From: Limosilactobacillus caviae
Lineage (GTDB): Bacteria; Bacillota; Bacilli; Lactobacillales; Lactobacillaceae
NCBI RefSeq assembly: GCF_014635905.1
Contig: NZ_BMDS01000001.1
Location: 186,001 to 250,000 of the forward strand
Direction of reading: 5' to 3'
DNA: 64,000 bases
This document shows positions 51,440-58,823 of the stretch, piece by piece (positions within the stretch are counted from its first letter, which is position 1; every line of letters starts with the position of its first letter). Made by a program: the position numbers and the translations under genes. The notes under the pieces were generated by a model. The model saw only the letters and a list, made by a program, of their open reading frames with translations, had not been told where the DNA came from and did no database searches.

Positions 51440-51737
51440 ATATACACCAAGCTTTGCCGATTCCCTAGAATGCGCGATTTTATATTGGCATGATGAATTA
51501 AAGTTGTCTGCCGTCAAGATTCATCAATTTACGTCACATATTGATAAGAAGATCAAATTAATTGGTGCTTATCCTAGAATAGGAACTGATGTCACTGAGC
51601 TGTATGGCTTTAAGAAACAGACTTACCGCATCTTAATTGGTCATAGCTATGGTATCTTTTACCGATTAGACCAGGCTAATGATCAGATTATTATTGGGGC
51701 AATTTTTAATACTGCAGAAATGAAAGTTAAATTTTAA
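51429..51737 (+). CDS. type II toxin, RelE/ParE family
   Basis: A 102-residue basic protein, starting MKIKYTPSFADSLECAI, with the ParE/RelE fold pattern: helix-rich N-terminus, GAYPRIGTDVTELYGFKKQTYRILIGHSYGIFYRLD and a final strand QIIIGAIFN. RelE members cut mRNA on the ribosome and ParE members poison gyrase; the two cannot be separated from sequence alone. It overlaps the antitoxin by 11 bases and is closed by a perfect terminator. Confidence 0.8.
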   Translation: MKIKYTPSFADSLECAILYWHDELKLSAVKIHQFTSHIDKKIKLIGAYPRIGTDVTELYGFKKQTYRILIGHSYGIFYRLDQANDQIIIGAIFNTAEMKVKF

Positions 51738-51741
51738 AGTA

Positions 51742-51782
51742 AAAGCTTCAATTGGCATGTAAAATGTGTCAATTGAAGCTTT
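51742..51782. terminator. convergent terminator between two TA modules
   Basis: AAAGCTTCAATTG (51742-51754) pairs perfectly with CAATTGAAGCTTT (51770-51782). Confidence 0.9.
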
Positions 51783-51805
51783 AATTCATTGTCCTTATAT
51801 TAATT

Positions 51806-52153
51806 TTACAAAAATTGCTGAATTACCGAGTGAATAGTTTTAATTTCATTTGGCGTTAGTCGAGCAACAACTTTACCGTTAGATTGTTTTGCTGGATCAA
51901 TTGTTCGCAAATGTTGAAGTAAAGCTGTTCCCTGAATATTGTCTTTCTCGATATTTAGGAAAAGTGGTGACTTAATGTATTTTTCTAAAGTAAGGTATTT
52001 TTTAGATGAACTAATCGGGACAATAATAATGGTGTTGAAATAGCGATTGTATTGATTATTACTAATGACAATGCAGGGACGTTTTTTCTTTGTTTCTGTA
52101 CCTTTTGCTGGACTTAGGTTGATCCACACAATATCTCCTTGATTTAATTTCAT
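51806..52153 (-). CDS. mazF: toxin MazF/PemK family endoribonuclease
   Basis: A 115-residue protein with the PemK/MazF signature QGDIVWINLSPAKGTETKKKRPCIVISNNQYN, IIIVPISSS and a C-terminal helix NEIKTIHSVIQQFL. MazF toxins cut single-stranded mRNA at short motifs. Its start codon shares one base with the antitoxin stop (TAATG). The whole operon faces the RelE/ParE module across a shared terminator. Confidence 0.9.
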   Translation of the reverse strand: MKLNQGDIVWINLSPAKGTETKKKRPCIVISNNQYNRYFNTIIIVPISSSKKYLTLEKYIKSPLFLNIEKDNIQGTALLQHLRTIDPAKQSNGKVVARLTPNEIKTIHSVIQQFL

Positions 52154-52413
52154 TAGTCGAAATCGTCACTTTCTATATCCGTTCCCCAGTCAATCTCTGG
52201 CGTACTTAAATTACCGTACTCTTTTTCTTGCTCACTGACCATGGCCCATAGCTCAGCAGTGCCTTTTGTTACACTAACTTGTCCATTAGTATCAATGGTC
52301 CATTCAATGGAGTCAGATGGTTTTACCTTTAGAAAATTACGGACTGTTTTGGGAATCGTTACTTGATTTTTACTAGTAATTCGTAAATTAATTTGAACTG
52401 GTAATTCCATCAT
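52153..52413 (-). CDS. mazE: antitoxin, AbrB/MazE family
   Basis: An 86-residue protein: N-terminal AbrB swapped-hairpin domain LRITSKNQVTIPKTVRNFLKVKPSDSIEW and an acidic tail ending WGTDIESDDFD. It neutralises the downstream MazF and, with it, should repress the operon through the repeat array at 52423-52477. The AAGGAGATGAG site overlaps the innermost repeat. Two adjacent ATG codons are possible starts. Confidence 0.88.
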   Translation of the reverse strand: MMELPVQINLRITSKNQVTIPKTVRNFLKVKPSDSIEWTIDTNGQVSVTKGTAELWAMVSEQEKEYGNLSTPEIDWGTDIESDDFD

Positions 52414-52422
52414 ATCTCATCT

Positions 52423-52477
52423 CCTTACTATTGCCTTACAATTATACTTTTGAAATTCTGGTAAGGAAATAGTAAGG
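52423..52477 (-). promoter_or_regulatory. mazEF promoter with four CCTTAC half-sites
   Basis: CCTTAC-TATTG-CCTTAC (52423-52439) and GTAAGG-AAATA-GTAAGG (52461-52477) form a 17-base inverted repeat with one mismatch. A TATAAT -10 on the minus strand (52446-52441) sits in the 21-base gap. Occupation would block transcription. Confidence 0.7.
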
Positions 52478-53240
52478 AATTTTATTTGTATTGGAGTATT
52501 ATCTTGATTAATACTTTTGGTTGGTTTGGTTCGCAATAAGCCATATTGGCCCGTGTACTTCCATATTTGACCATGTTATAATAGACTGTAAATAAAAAGA
52601 GCCATGGTGCAACATGACTCTTTCGAGATTAATAAGTATTGTTGACAATGCCTAATCTCATTAAGTGATATGACATCAGACACCATCTAAGCCGTTAAAC
52701 TTAAGGATGGTGTTTTTGTTTGGCCTATTTATGTAAATGAACGCTAGCCCAAACAAATATGCTAACTAAAATGACTAGGGTCACTAGGCTTGCATATTGG
52801 ACTCCTTCTGGTAATCCGTGCATTGCTTGGAGCACATGTGCGAAACCATCAAAGGGAGTAAACCCCATACGGTGAAGACCTTTCATAGATGAACTCAATG
52901 ACTACTAACAAAATTTAACTACTTCCATTGGCAGCACCTCTGTATCTTTTCAAACCAGAGATTAAGCACTGCCAACTTGTCTTACAATCCATTAAATATT
53001 ATATCATGGTAATGCGCTTAAAGAGATTAGACCATAGAATAATCATGTATATAATATGCGAATTGATACTTGATAAAAAGAAACACAAAAATCTTAGAAT
53101 TTATCCTAACTAAGAAGTTGACTATCATGGATAAGGCAACGATTATTATAAAGTTTGTAAACTTCACTGATAGATTAAATGCAGTTCTTATAGTAACAAC
53201 TCAATTACCGAATTAAGATTTAATAGGGAGTGAAAAATAA
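52478..53240. other. gene-poor stretch with small-RNA-like units
   Basis: No intact gene is convincing. An extended -10 (TGTTATAAT, 52574-52582) is followed about 15 bases later by a terminator-like hairpin (AAAGAG.CATG with CATG.CTCTTT, 52596-52623). A TTGACA at 52642-52647 with TGATAT 18 bases on is followed by another hairpin (CACCATCTAAG with CTTA..GATGGTG, 52681-52712) and five T. A short minus-strand ORF at 52725-52886 is listed separately. The remainder (52890-53240) is AT-rich and featureless. Confidence 0.5.
52725..52886 (-). CDS. short hypothetical ORF, one membrane segment, possible gene remnant
   Basis: Fifty-three codons from ATG 52886, ending in a strongly hydrophobic segment (YASLVTLVILVSIFVWASV) and HLHK. 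No good ribosome binding site is visible. It could be the surviving C-terminus of a permease, a small membrane protein, or the toxin of a type I system with the neighbouring short RNAs. I do not recognise the sequence. Confidence 0.3.
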   Translation of the reverse strand: MKGLHRMGFTPFDGFAHVLQAMHGLPEGVQYASLVTLVILVSIFVWASVHLHK

Positions 53241-53681
53241 GTGAAAATCAAAGAATTAACGACAATTAGTGATAATGAAATGAGGCAACTGATTGCTACC
53301 TGGGAAAGCTCGGTTACTGCAACCCATCAGTTTCTTAGTCCCAAGGAGATTGCTGATATTAAACAATATGTTTCGCAGGCTTTTCGTGGCGTTCAACACC
53401 TAATCGTTGCTCTTGAAAATGATCGAATTAAAGCATTGATGGGAATTAATGACACCAAACTTGAAATGCTATTCGTAGCGGCAAGTGAACGCGGTAAGGG
53501 AATTGGCAGTCAACTACTTCAATATGGAATGACCCAATATCATATTGACGAATTAGCAGTTAATGAACAGAATCCGAATGCTCGTGGCTTCTATGAACAC
53601 ATGGGCTTTAAGGTTGTTTCACGGTCACCACTTGATGATCAAGGGAATCCATACCCGATTTTAAAAATGAAACGAGGTTAG
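53241..53681 (+). CDS. GNAT-family N-acetyltransferase
   Basis: A 146-residue acetyltransferase with a GTG start behind AGGGAG. The fold pattern includes LIVALENDRIKALMGI, the acetyl-CoA loop AASERGKGIGSQLLQYG (Q/RxxGxG/A) and the C-terminal VNEQNPNARGFYEHMGFKVVSRS, as in the YjaB group. The acceptor is unknown; small molecules or protein N-termini are possible. It is monocistronic with a terminator. Confidence 0.88.
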   Translation: MKIKELTTISDNEMRQLIATWESSVTATHQFLSPKEIADIKQYVSQAFRGVQHLIVALENDRIKALMGINDTKLEMLFVAASERGKGIGSQLLQYGMTQYHIDELAVNEQNPNARGFYEHMGFKVVSRSPLDDQGNPYPILKMKRG

Positions 53682-53702
53682 CAAAATAGGTAATATCAAA
53701 AA

Positions 53703-53745
53703 ATGATCCATTAATCAATCAGCTGTTGAATAATGGATCGTTTAT
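53703..53745 (+). terminator. terminator after GNAT gene
   Basis: GATCCATTA (53705-53713) pairs with TAATGGATC (53731-53739), followed by a T-rich stretch. Confidence 0.7.
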
Positions 53746-53761
53746 TAATCTCTTGTTAGTT

Positions 53762-53815
53762 TGAAATTACTTTTACACTTTTATAAAACTAGCGTTGAAT
53801 GTAAAAGTAATTTCA
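53762..53815. repeat. 16-bp perfect inverted repeat
   Basis: TGAAATTACTTTTACA (53762-53777) is the exact inverse of 53800-53815, with a 22-base spacer. It lies between two convergent genes. There is no T run, so it is not a standard terminator. Confidence 0.8.
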
Positions 53816-53861
53816 CATTCACAAAAAATAAGCCGCTATTTGCCATCATTACCGAGGAACA

Positions 53862-54725
53862 TTATTTTTTAGGCCAAACGCTAACCACTTTTTTCGCCAA
53901 TGGAGCAATCGTACTTCGTTGGCTTTTTAAATAGGTTACGTAAAAAGTCATTGTTGCTGAACTATCAGTTATTGGTAATGCAACAGTATCGGTTGTGTCA
54001 TAAACATTATCCGGCTGAGTAATGTTCGTTGTAAAGAAGGGGAAATTAGTATATTTGGTTAATTCACTCAGGGCGTCATGTTCGGTTTGATAAAGAAACT
54101 TTGCGTTAGGAATATTACTCTGAATGATTTGCTTCCATGGACCAATTTCATTGAGGACGACAAAACTGAATCCAGCTAATTCTTTAAAAGTAACCTGTCG
54201 TTGATTAGCTAGGTACATGAACTGATCTAAGTTAACATAAAGGTGTTCCTGACCAAGATAACGGGATTCAATTAAATCAGTCTGGATTTCACAATTGGTA
54301 ATAATTACTGAATATCGGTGGTTTAGTAGACACTTTTCAACACTATTCTGGTCAAGAAGTGCTTCATCGATATCAATGTTGGCGTTTAGTTTTGTCAGAT
54401 TTTGCTCTAACACAATTAGCGGACCAGGCGCTACACTGGCGATTTTAAAAACTTGCTGGTTTTGTGCGTAGTTCTTAATTTCAGTAATAAATTGCTGGTT
54501 AGCTTGTAAAAGCTGGTTGGCTTTTTCAGCTGCAATTTTGCCAGTTTTGGTTAACGTAATTCGGTTGGGGTGGCGATCAAACAATTGAACACCCAATTCA
54601 TCTTCTAATTTTTGCATCCCCCGCGTAACAGTTGGCTGAGTGACATTCAACTCGGCCGCTGTTTTCGCGAGGGTTTTATATTTGGCAAACGTGACAAGTT
54701 CTTCTAATAGGTAATTATCAATCAT
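53862..54725 (-). CDS. LysR-family transcriptional regulator
   Basis: A 287-residue LTTR with helix-turn-helix LVTFAKYKTLAKTAAELNVTQPTVTRGMQKLEDELG (about 10-45) and an effector domain. It lies downstream of an SMR exporter on the same strand (74 bases), with which it may be cotranscribed. No divergent partner exists. The effector is unknown. Confidence 0.9.
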   Translation of the reverse strand: MIDNYLLEELVTFAKYKTLAKTAAELNVTQPTVTRGMQKLEDELGVQLFDRHPNRITLTKTGKIAAEKANQLLQANQQFITEIKNYAQNQQVFKIASVAPGPLIVLEQNLTKLNANIDIDEALLDQNSVEKCLLNHRYSVIITNCEIQTDLIESRYLGQEHLYVNLDQFMYLANQRQVTFKELAGFSFVVLNEIGPWKQIIQSNIPNAKFLYQTEHDALSELTKYTNFPFFTTNITQPDNVYDTTDTVALPITDSSATMTFYVTYLKSQRSTIAPLAKKVVSVWPKK

Positions 54726-54799
54726 TAATAAGAACCACCTTCAAAAAATAAGATACTAATAAGTCTACTCTAACCATTAGTGCCTTAAAATTACTGTAA

Positions 54800-55120
54800 T
54801 TAATGTCCACCAGCAAGGTTAGCAATAATCACGCCGACCACAATTAATGCAATTCCGAAAATTTGTAGTCCTGATGTCTGCTCGTGAAAAATAAAATAAG
54901 AAACTAAAGCAGCAAGGACAATCCCGGCACCACCCCATGTAGCATAAGCAATGTTCAGCTTGATTCCCTTAAGCGATAATGAAAGGAAGAAAAAACACAA
55001 CCCATAAGAAACTAAAGTCCCAATTGAAAACCATAAATGAGTAAAACCATTGGAAAGTTTCATTAAGTTTGTTCCAAGCAATTCCATGATAATTGCAACC
55101 GCTAATTCAATATAATACAT
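54800..55120 (-). CDS. small multidrug resistance (SMR) family transporter
   Basis: A 106-residue protein with four membrane segments. The essential membrane glutamate is present in IIMELLGTNLMKLSNG (Glu13), and the family block LNIAYATWGGAGIVLAALVSYFIFHE is intact. SMR dimers exchange protons for cationic compounds or guanidinium. The WGGAG context is that of the QacE/SugE superfamily; no guanidine riboswitch was seen upstream. Confidence 0.9.
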   Translation of the reverse strand: MYYIELAVAIIMELLGTNLMKLSNGFTHLWFSIGTLVSYGLCFFFLSLSLKGIKLNIAYATWGGAGIVLAALVSYFIFHEQTSGLQIFGIALIVVGVIIANLAGGH

Positions 55121-55235
55121 TTTGTTGCCTCCATTATTTCAGTAAAAGTATTATATCGGCGAAATTTTTTTAATTAAAGCCTTGAATAAATAAATCTTCT
55201 CGCGAGGTTGGGATTTTAACTATCTAGTTTTTTAG

Positions 55236-55252
55236 TATACGTAATGCGTATG
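55236..55252. promoter_or_regulatory. dyad motif upstream of the aldo/keto reductase pair
   Basis: ATACG-TAATG-CGTAT (55237-55251) is an inverted repeat about 90 bases before the first reductase. A similar sequence, TACGTTATGCGTAT, occurs at 62913-62926. Confidence 0.4.
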
Positions 55253-55340
55253 CTTCTATACTAATCAAGTAATTTTCAATTTGTTTTTTGGCGCTTATGA
55301 TATAGACAATCACAAAAACAAACGAAAGGAAGTTAATCTA

Positions 55341-56222
55341 ATGTCAAATAATGTCCCAACAGTAAAGTTAAATAACGGTGTCGAAATGCCAACTCTTGGG
55401 TTTGGGGTTTTCCAAGTTCCTGATTTATCTCAAGCCGAACAAGCGGTTACGGATGCCATTGAAACTGGTTACCGCTTAATTGATACCGCGGCTGCTTACC
55501 AAAATGAAGAAGCGGTTGGTAAGGCAATTAAAAACAGTTCAGTTAACCGTGATGATATCTTTGTTACTTCTAAATTATGGGTTTCTGATTTTAACTACGA
55601 ACGGGCTAAGAAGGGGATTGATACTTCTCTGCAAAAGCTTGGGTTAGACTACATGGACCTTTACCTGCTTCACCAGCCATACGGCGATACAATGGGCGCA
55701 TGGCGAGCCTTAGAAGAAGCGCAAAAAGAAGGTAAGATTCGGGCAATCGGGGTTTCTAACTTCTACGCTGACCAGCTGCAAGACTTAATGCTGACAATGC
55801 CAGTTAAGCCAGCTATTAACCAAATCGAAGTTAACCCATGGTACCAAGAAGATGCCGAAGTTAAATTTGCGCAAAGTCAAGATGTCCGCGTTGAAGCCTG
55901 GGCACCATTTGCGGAGGGTAAACACAATATCTTTACTAATGAAACCATTGCGGAAATTGCTACAAAATACGGCAAGAGCAATGGTCAAGTAATCCTGCGC
56001 TGGCTCCTACGACGTGGAATCACAGTCATTCCTAAGTCTGTTCACCAGAACCGGATGGCCGAAAATATTAACGTTTTTGATTTTGAATTATCAGATGATG
56101 ATATGAAGAAGATGGCTAGCCTTGATAAGGACGAAAGTCAATTCTTTGATCACCGTGATCCAGTGACGATTGAACAAATTTTTGGTTCCAGTTTGAAGCA
56201 AGTGCAAGATAGTGAAAAATAA
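55341..56222 (+). CDS. aldo/keto reductase (diketogluconate-reductase-like)
   Basis: A 293-residue barrel enzyme. The catalytic Asp and Tyr are in LIDTAAAYQNEEAVG, Lys in VTSKLWVSDF and His in LYLLHQPYGD; the cofactor part is GITVIPKSVHQNRMAENINVFDF. The frame opens 20 codons earlier, but ATG 55341 has a GAAAGGAAG site and starts at the conserved VPTVKLNNGVEMP. It lies 14 bases before a paralogue; the two form an operon. It probably detoxifies reactive carbonyls such as methylglyoxal. Confidence 0.92.
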   Translation: MSNNVPTVKLNNGVEMPTLGFGVFQVPDLSQAEQAVTDAIETGYRLIDTAAAYQNEEAVGKAIKNSSVNRDDIFVTSKLWVSDFNYERAKKGIDTSLQKLGLDYMDLYLLHQPYGDTMGAWRALEEAQKEGKIRAIGVSNFYADQLQDLMLTMPVKPAINQIEVNPWYQEDAEVKFAQSQDVRVEAWAPFAEGKHNIFTNETIAEIATKYGKSNGQVILRWLLRRGITVIPKSVHQNRMAENINVFDFELSDDDMKKMASLDKDESQFFDHRDPVTIEQIFGSSLKQVQDSEK

Positions 56223-56236
56223 GGAGGAGCTTAATT

Positions 56237-57100
56237 ATGGCTAATATTCCAACATTTAAACTCAATGACGGTAATGAAATTCCTTCATTCGGTTTCGGAA
56301 CTTTCCAAATCCCTGCTGATGGCACAACCTACCAAGCAGTTAAGGAGGCTTTAGCTGCTGGTTACCGGCATATTGATACTGCAACAGCCTACTTTAATGA
56401 ACAGGAAGTTGGTAAGGCAATTAAGGATAGTGGCATTCCTCGTGATCAAATCTGGGTAACTTCTAAGCTTTGGCTTCAAGACTACGCTTATGAAGATGCC
56501 AAGAAGGCTATTGATCTTTCATTGAAGAAACTTGGCTTGGACTACATGGATATGTACTTGATTCACCAACCATACGGCAAGGTCGATGAAGCTTGGAAAG
56601 CACTTGAAGAAGCACAAAAGGCTGGTAAGATTCGTTCAATTGGCGTTTCTAACATGACACCAAAGATTTGGAATAAGTTTGTTCCTAACTTTGACGTAAT
56701 GCCAGCAGTTAACCAAGTTGAATTTAACCCATACTTCCAACAAAAAGAATTGCGGCAAATCATGGCTAAGAATGGGGTTGCCCTTGAAGCTTGGGCACCA
56801 CTAGGCCAAGGAAACGCAGATCTCTTTCACGAATCAGTCATTACCAAGATGGCGGAAAAGTATGGTAAGGACGCTGGTCAAATTATCCTCCGCTTTGAAC
56901 ATCAAGAAGGGGTAACGGTCTTTCCAAAGTCAGTTCATGAAGCCCGGATCAAGAGCAACATGGAAATCTTTGACTTTGAATTGAACTCCGCCGAAATGGA
57001 TCAAATGCGCGCCTTAGACAAAGGCAAGGGGATGCACGATCCAGATGCACCGGGCGTTGAAGAAATGCTCAGTCAATACGATGTGCACGCTAATGATTAA
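56237..57100 (+). CDS. aldo/keto reductase, tandem paralogue
   Basis: A 287-residue barrel enzyme with HIDTATAYFNEQEVG, VTSKLWLQDY and MYLIHQPYGK, and GVTVFPKSVHEARIKSNMEIFDF. It is clearly a duplicate of the preceding gene and has its own AAGGAGGAG site. Codons are strongly optimised (GGT, GAA, AAG), suggesting high expression. It ends in a strong terminator. Confidence 0.92.
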   Translation: MANIPTFKLNDGNEIPSFGFGTFQIPADGTTYQAVKEALAAGYRHIDTATAYFNEQEVGKAIKDSGIPRDQIWVTSKLWLQDYAYEDAKKAIDLSLKKLGLDYMDMYLIHQPYGKVDEAWKALEEAQKAGKIRSIGVSNMTPKIWNKFVPNFDVMPAVNQVEFNPYFQQKELRQIMAKNGVALEAWAPLGQGNADLFHESVITKMAEKYGKDAGQIILRFEHQEGVTVFPKSVHEARIKSNMEIFDFELNSAEMDQMRALDKGKGMHDPDAPGVEEMLSQYDVHAND

Positions 57101-57130
57101 TTGAAGACAGAAAATAATGATGCAATATTA

Positions 57131-57176
57131 AAATTCTGGATGGGTGTATAAGTAAAATACCTATCCAGAATTTTTT
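57131..57176 (+). terminator. terminator of the aldo/keto reductase operon
   Basis: AAATTCTGGAT.GGT (57131-57145) pairs with ACC.ATCCAGAATTT (57159-57173), followed by T. Confidence 0.85.
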
Positions 57177-57188
57177 TAGAAAAAAGGC

Positions 57189-57219
57189 TTGCCTTAAAGT
57201 CGACTATAAGGATTAGTAT
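57189..57219 (+). promoter_or_regulatory. MerR-type promoter A
   Basis: TTGCCT (57189-57194), a 19-base spacer and TAGTAT (57214-57219). The dyad CCTTAAAGTC/GACTATAAGG (57192-57211) fills the spacer. The overlong spacer with a central dyad is the hallmark of MerR-activated promoters. Confidence 0.8.
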
Positions 57220-57262
57220 ATAAACCGTTGAAAGGATATCAAAAATAATGAGGTGAAATAAA

Positions 57263-57343
57263 GCGGAAGAAACATTTACTTTGAACAACGGTGTTAAGAT
57301 GGCAGAAATTGCCAAGGTTAACAAGAACCGTCGTTACTACTAA
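57263..57343 (+). pseudogene. aldo/keto reductase remnant, in-frame internal deletion
   Basis: The frame reads AEETFTLNNGVKM, the typical aldo/keto reductase N-terminus, and continues directly into AEIAKVNKNRRYY and a stop, the typical C-terminus. About 250 central codons are gone and no start codon remains, though a GAGGTGAA site is still present at 57250. It sits between MerR promoter A and the NAD(P)-binding protein gene. Confidence 0.7.
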
Positions 57344-57367
57344 GATCAATTGAGGAGGAAATAAGAA

Positions 57368-58036
57368 TTGAAATTAGCAATTTTAGCAGCTAATGGGCAA
57401 ATCGCTCGAATCGTTGAAAACCGGATCTTGAATGAAGATCAATTTAAGGATGTTAAATTAACTTTAATGCTTCGTAACAGCAATCGTCTGAGTGATCTTG
57501 CTGATAATCCGCGAGTTACTATTATCGAAGGGGATTTAAACAATCCTGCTGATGTTGAAAAGGCAGTTAAGGGTCAAGATATGGTTTTTAACGCGGTGAT
57601 TGACCATGATGATGCAGGTCATAACCGCCCAACTCACAACATCATTGATGCAATGAAGAAAGATGGTGTTAACCGGCTTATTTTGACCAACTTACTTGGA
57701 ATTTATGATGAAGTCCCTGGCAAATTTGGTAAGTGGAACCGAGATACCTGCTTTGGCGGTACTGTAACTGATGACAATGCTGCTGTGATATCAGACAAAC
57801 TCGCTGCTGAATCTGGCTTGGATTACACAACTCTTCGTTTACCATGGTTAAACGATCGTGATGAAGTCAAGTACACCATTACTCACAAAGATGATGAATT
57901 TGTTGGTGTATCTGGTTCTCGGCAAAGCATTGCTGATGTTGTCTTGAAGATCGTTGCTGATCCAACATTTGGTAGCAATGACAGTCTAGGAATTGCAGAC
58001 CCTGATACTCAAGGAAGCAACCGACCGGTATATTAA
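57368..58036 (+). CDS. NAD(P)-binding oxidoreductase (NmrA/SDR-a type), second copy
   Basis: A 222-residue Rossmann protein with a TTG start behind GAGGAGG. The N-terminus is KLAILAANGQIARIVENRIL; the active-site region is LILTNLLGIYDEVPGKFGKWN, and LPWLNDRDEVKYT follows. It is a paralogue of 40424-41098. It is the first intact gene after MerR promoter A, so it is probably induced by carbonyl or quinone stress. A terminator lies at 58109. Confidence 0.85.
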   Translation: MKLAILAANGQIARIVENRILNEDQFKDVKLTLMLRNSNRLSDLADNPRVTIIEGDLNNPADVEKAVKGQDMVFNAVIDHDDAGHNRPTHNIIDAMKKDGVNRLILTNLLGIYDEVPGKFGKWNRDTCFGGTVTDDNAAVISDKLAAESGLDYTTLRLPWLNDRDEVKYTITHKDDEFVGVSGSRQSIADVVLKIVADPTFGSNDSLGIADPDTQGSNRPVY

Positions 58037-58108
58037 TTACTTATTTGTTAATCCCCACTCATAATAATTGACATTCATTAATACCTACAAAAAAACTATA
58101 TCTAAGTT

Positions 58109-58145
58109 AGAGACTAGAAATTACTTCTGGTCTCTTTGATTTTAT
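58109..58145 (+). terminator. terminator
   Basis: AGAGACTAGAA (58109-58119) pairs with TTCTGGTCTCT (58125-58135) with one G-U pair, then T-rich sequence. Confidence 0.7.
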
Positions 58146-58157
58146 AAAGGAATTTGC

Positions 58158-58188
58158 TTGCCTTGTAGTCGACTCCAAGGTCTATACT
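58158..58188 (+). promoter_or_regulatory. MerR-type promoter B
   Basis: TTGCCT (58158-58163), 19 bases and TATACT (58183-58188). Dyad CCTTGTAGTC/GACTCCAAGG at 58161-58180. The genes behind it are all broken. Confidence 0.8.
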
Positions 58189-58231
58189 ATCCACAATCTA
58201 AAAATATTAATTTTTAAGGAGTGATTAGTTA

Positions 58232-58613
58232 TGCGACTGCAGAATCGATGGATTATTTCCACCTTAATGGCAATACTTAGTAATGGTAATCGGTTTTGGA
58301 CAAATTCAACGTGATATAGGTGCTGATATTGTGCGTCTCCAACGTGCCAAAGCTTATCCTAAGGGCTATGACAATTATGCACGGGTAGCTCGTGAACGGC
58401 GGAGAAATATCCACCCGGCAATCAAACGGAATATCCCTAACCTAAACCGCTATGACACAGTTTTAATCGGTTTTCCAACATGGTGGCAACAACCGCCAAT
58501 GGTTAGCCAAGGCTGACGGAGCGACTATTAAGAATGGCTTCCGTTATGATAATAACAACGCACAGTTGCGACGATTTTTACAACGAAATGGACTTCTCCA
58601 GAACAATAACTAG
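58232..58613 (+). pseudogene. decayed flavodoxin
   Basis: After an AAGGAGTG site, an ATG opens a frame that soon stops. A second frame gives IQRDIGADIVRLQRAKAYPKGY, NIPNLNRYDTVLIGFPTWWQQPPM, typical of the middle of a flavodoxin, then breaks. A third frame gives WLAKADGATIKNGFRYDNNNAQLRRFLQRNGLL, a flavodoxin C-terminus, ending at 58613. The FMN phosphate loop at the N-terminus and a central segment are missing. It cannot make a working protein. Confidence 0.75.
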
Positions 58614-58657
58614 AAAGTAGGGGTGACTAACAATATCAATCATAAGGAGGAAGTGAA

Positions 58658-58762
58658 ATGGTAGTAAATCAATTAGTTGGACTTAGACCATTAGTGATAG
58701 ACGGTAACAAAGTCGATCGAGCAGGTTACCAAATTGAACGGTGGCTAAAAAGCTTAAATTAA
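58658..58762 (+). pseudogene. flavodoxin C-terminal remnant
   Basis: Thirty-four codons start at an ATG with a perfect AAGGAGG site and read MVVNQLVGLRPLVIDGNKVDRAGYQIERWLKSLN. The ending resembles flavodoxin C-termini (..IERWLKSL). It is either the tail of a second deleted flavodoxin with its original start fused to it, or a real small protein. Promoter C follows five bases later. Confidence 0.5.
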
Positions 58763-58766
58763 GCTC

Positions 58767-58797
58767 TTGCCTTAAAGTTAACTGCAAGGTTTATAGT
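58767..58797 (+). promoter_or_regulatory. MerR-type promoter C
   Basis: TTGCCT (58767-58772), 19 bases and TATAGT (58792-58797). Dyad CCTTAAAGTT/AACTGCAAGG at 58770-58789. It drives the flavodoxin and the two merR genes. Confidence 0.8.
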
Positions 58798-58823
58798 TAT
58801 GAGAGATTCAAATAAGGGGGGAC

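Noticed and set aside
52928-53113. 61-codon plus-strand ORF
   Set aside because: No ribosome binding site, low-complexity AT-rich composition, not linked to any signal.
54800-55340. Guanidine riboswitch upstream of the SMR transporter
   Set aside because: The region before the SMR gene (55121-55200) lacks the conserved guanidine-I, II or III hairpin motifs.
57189-57219. Promoter A as an ordinary sigma-A promoter with a poor -35
   Set aside because: The same 19-base spacing and dyad recur at three other sites nearby, which points to MerR-type promoters.
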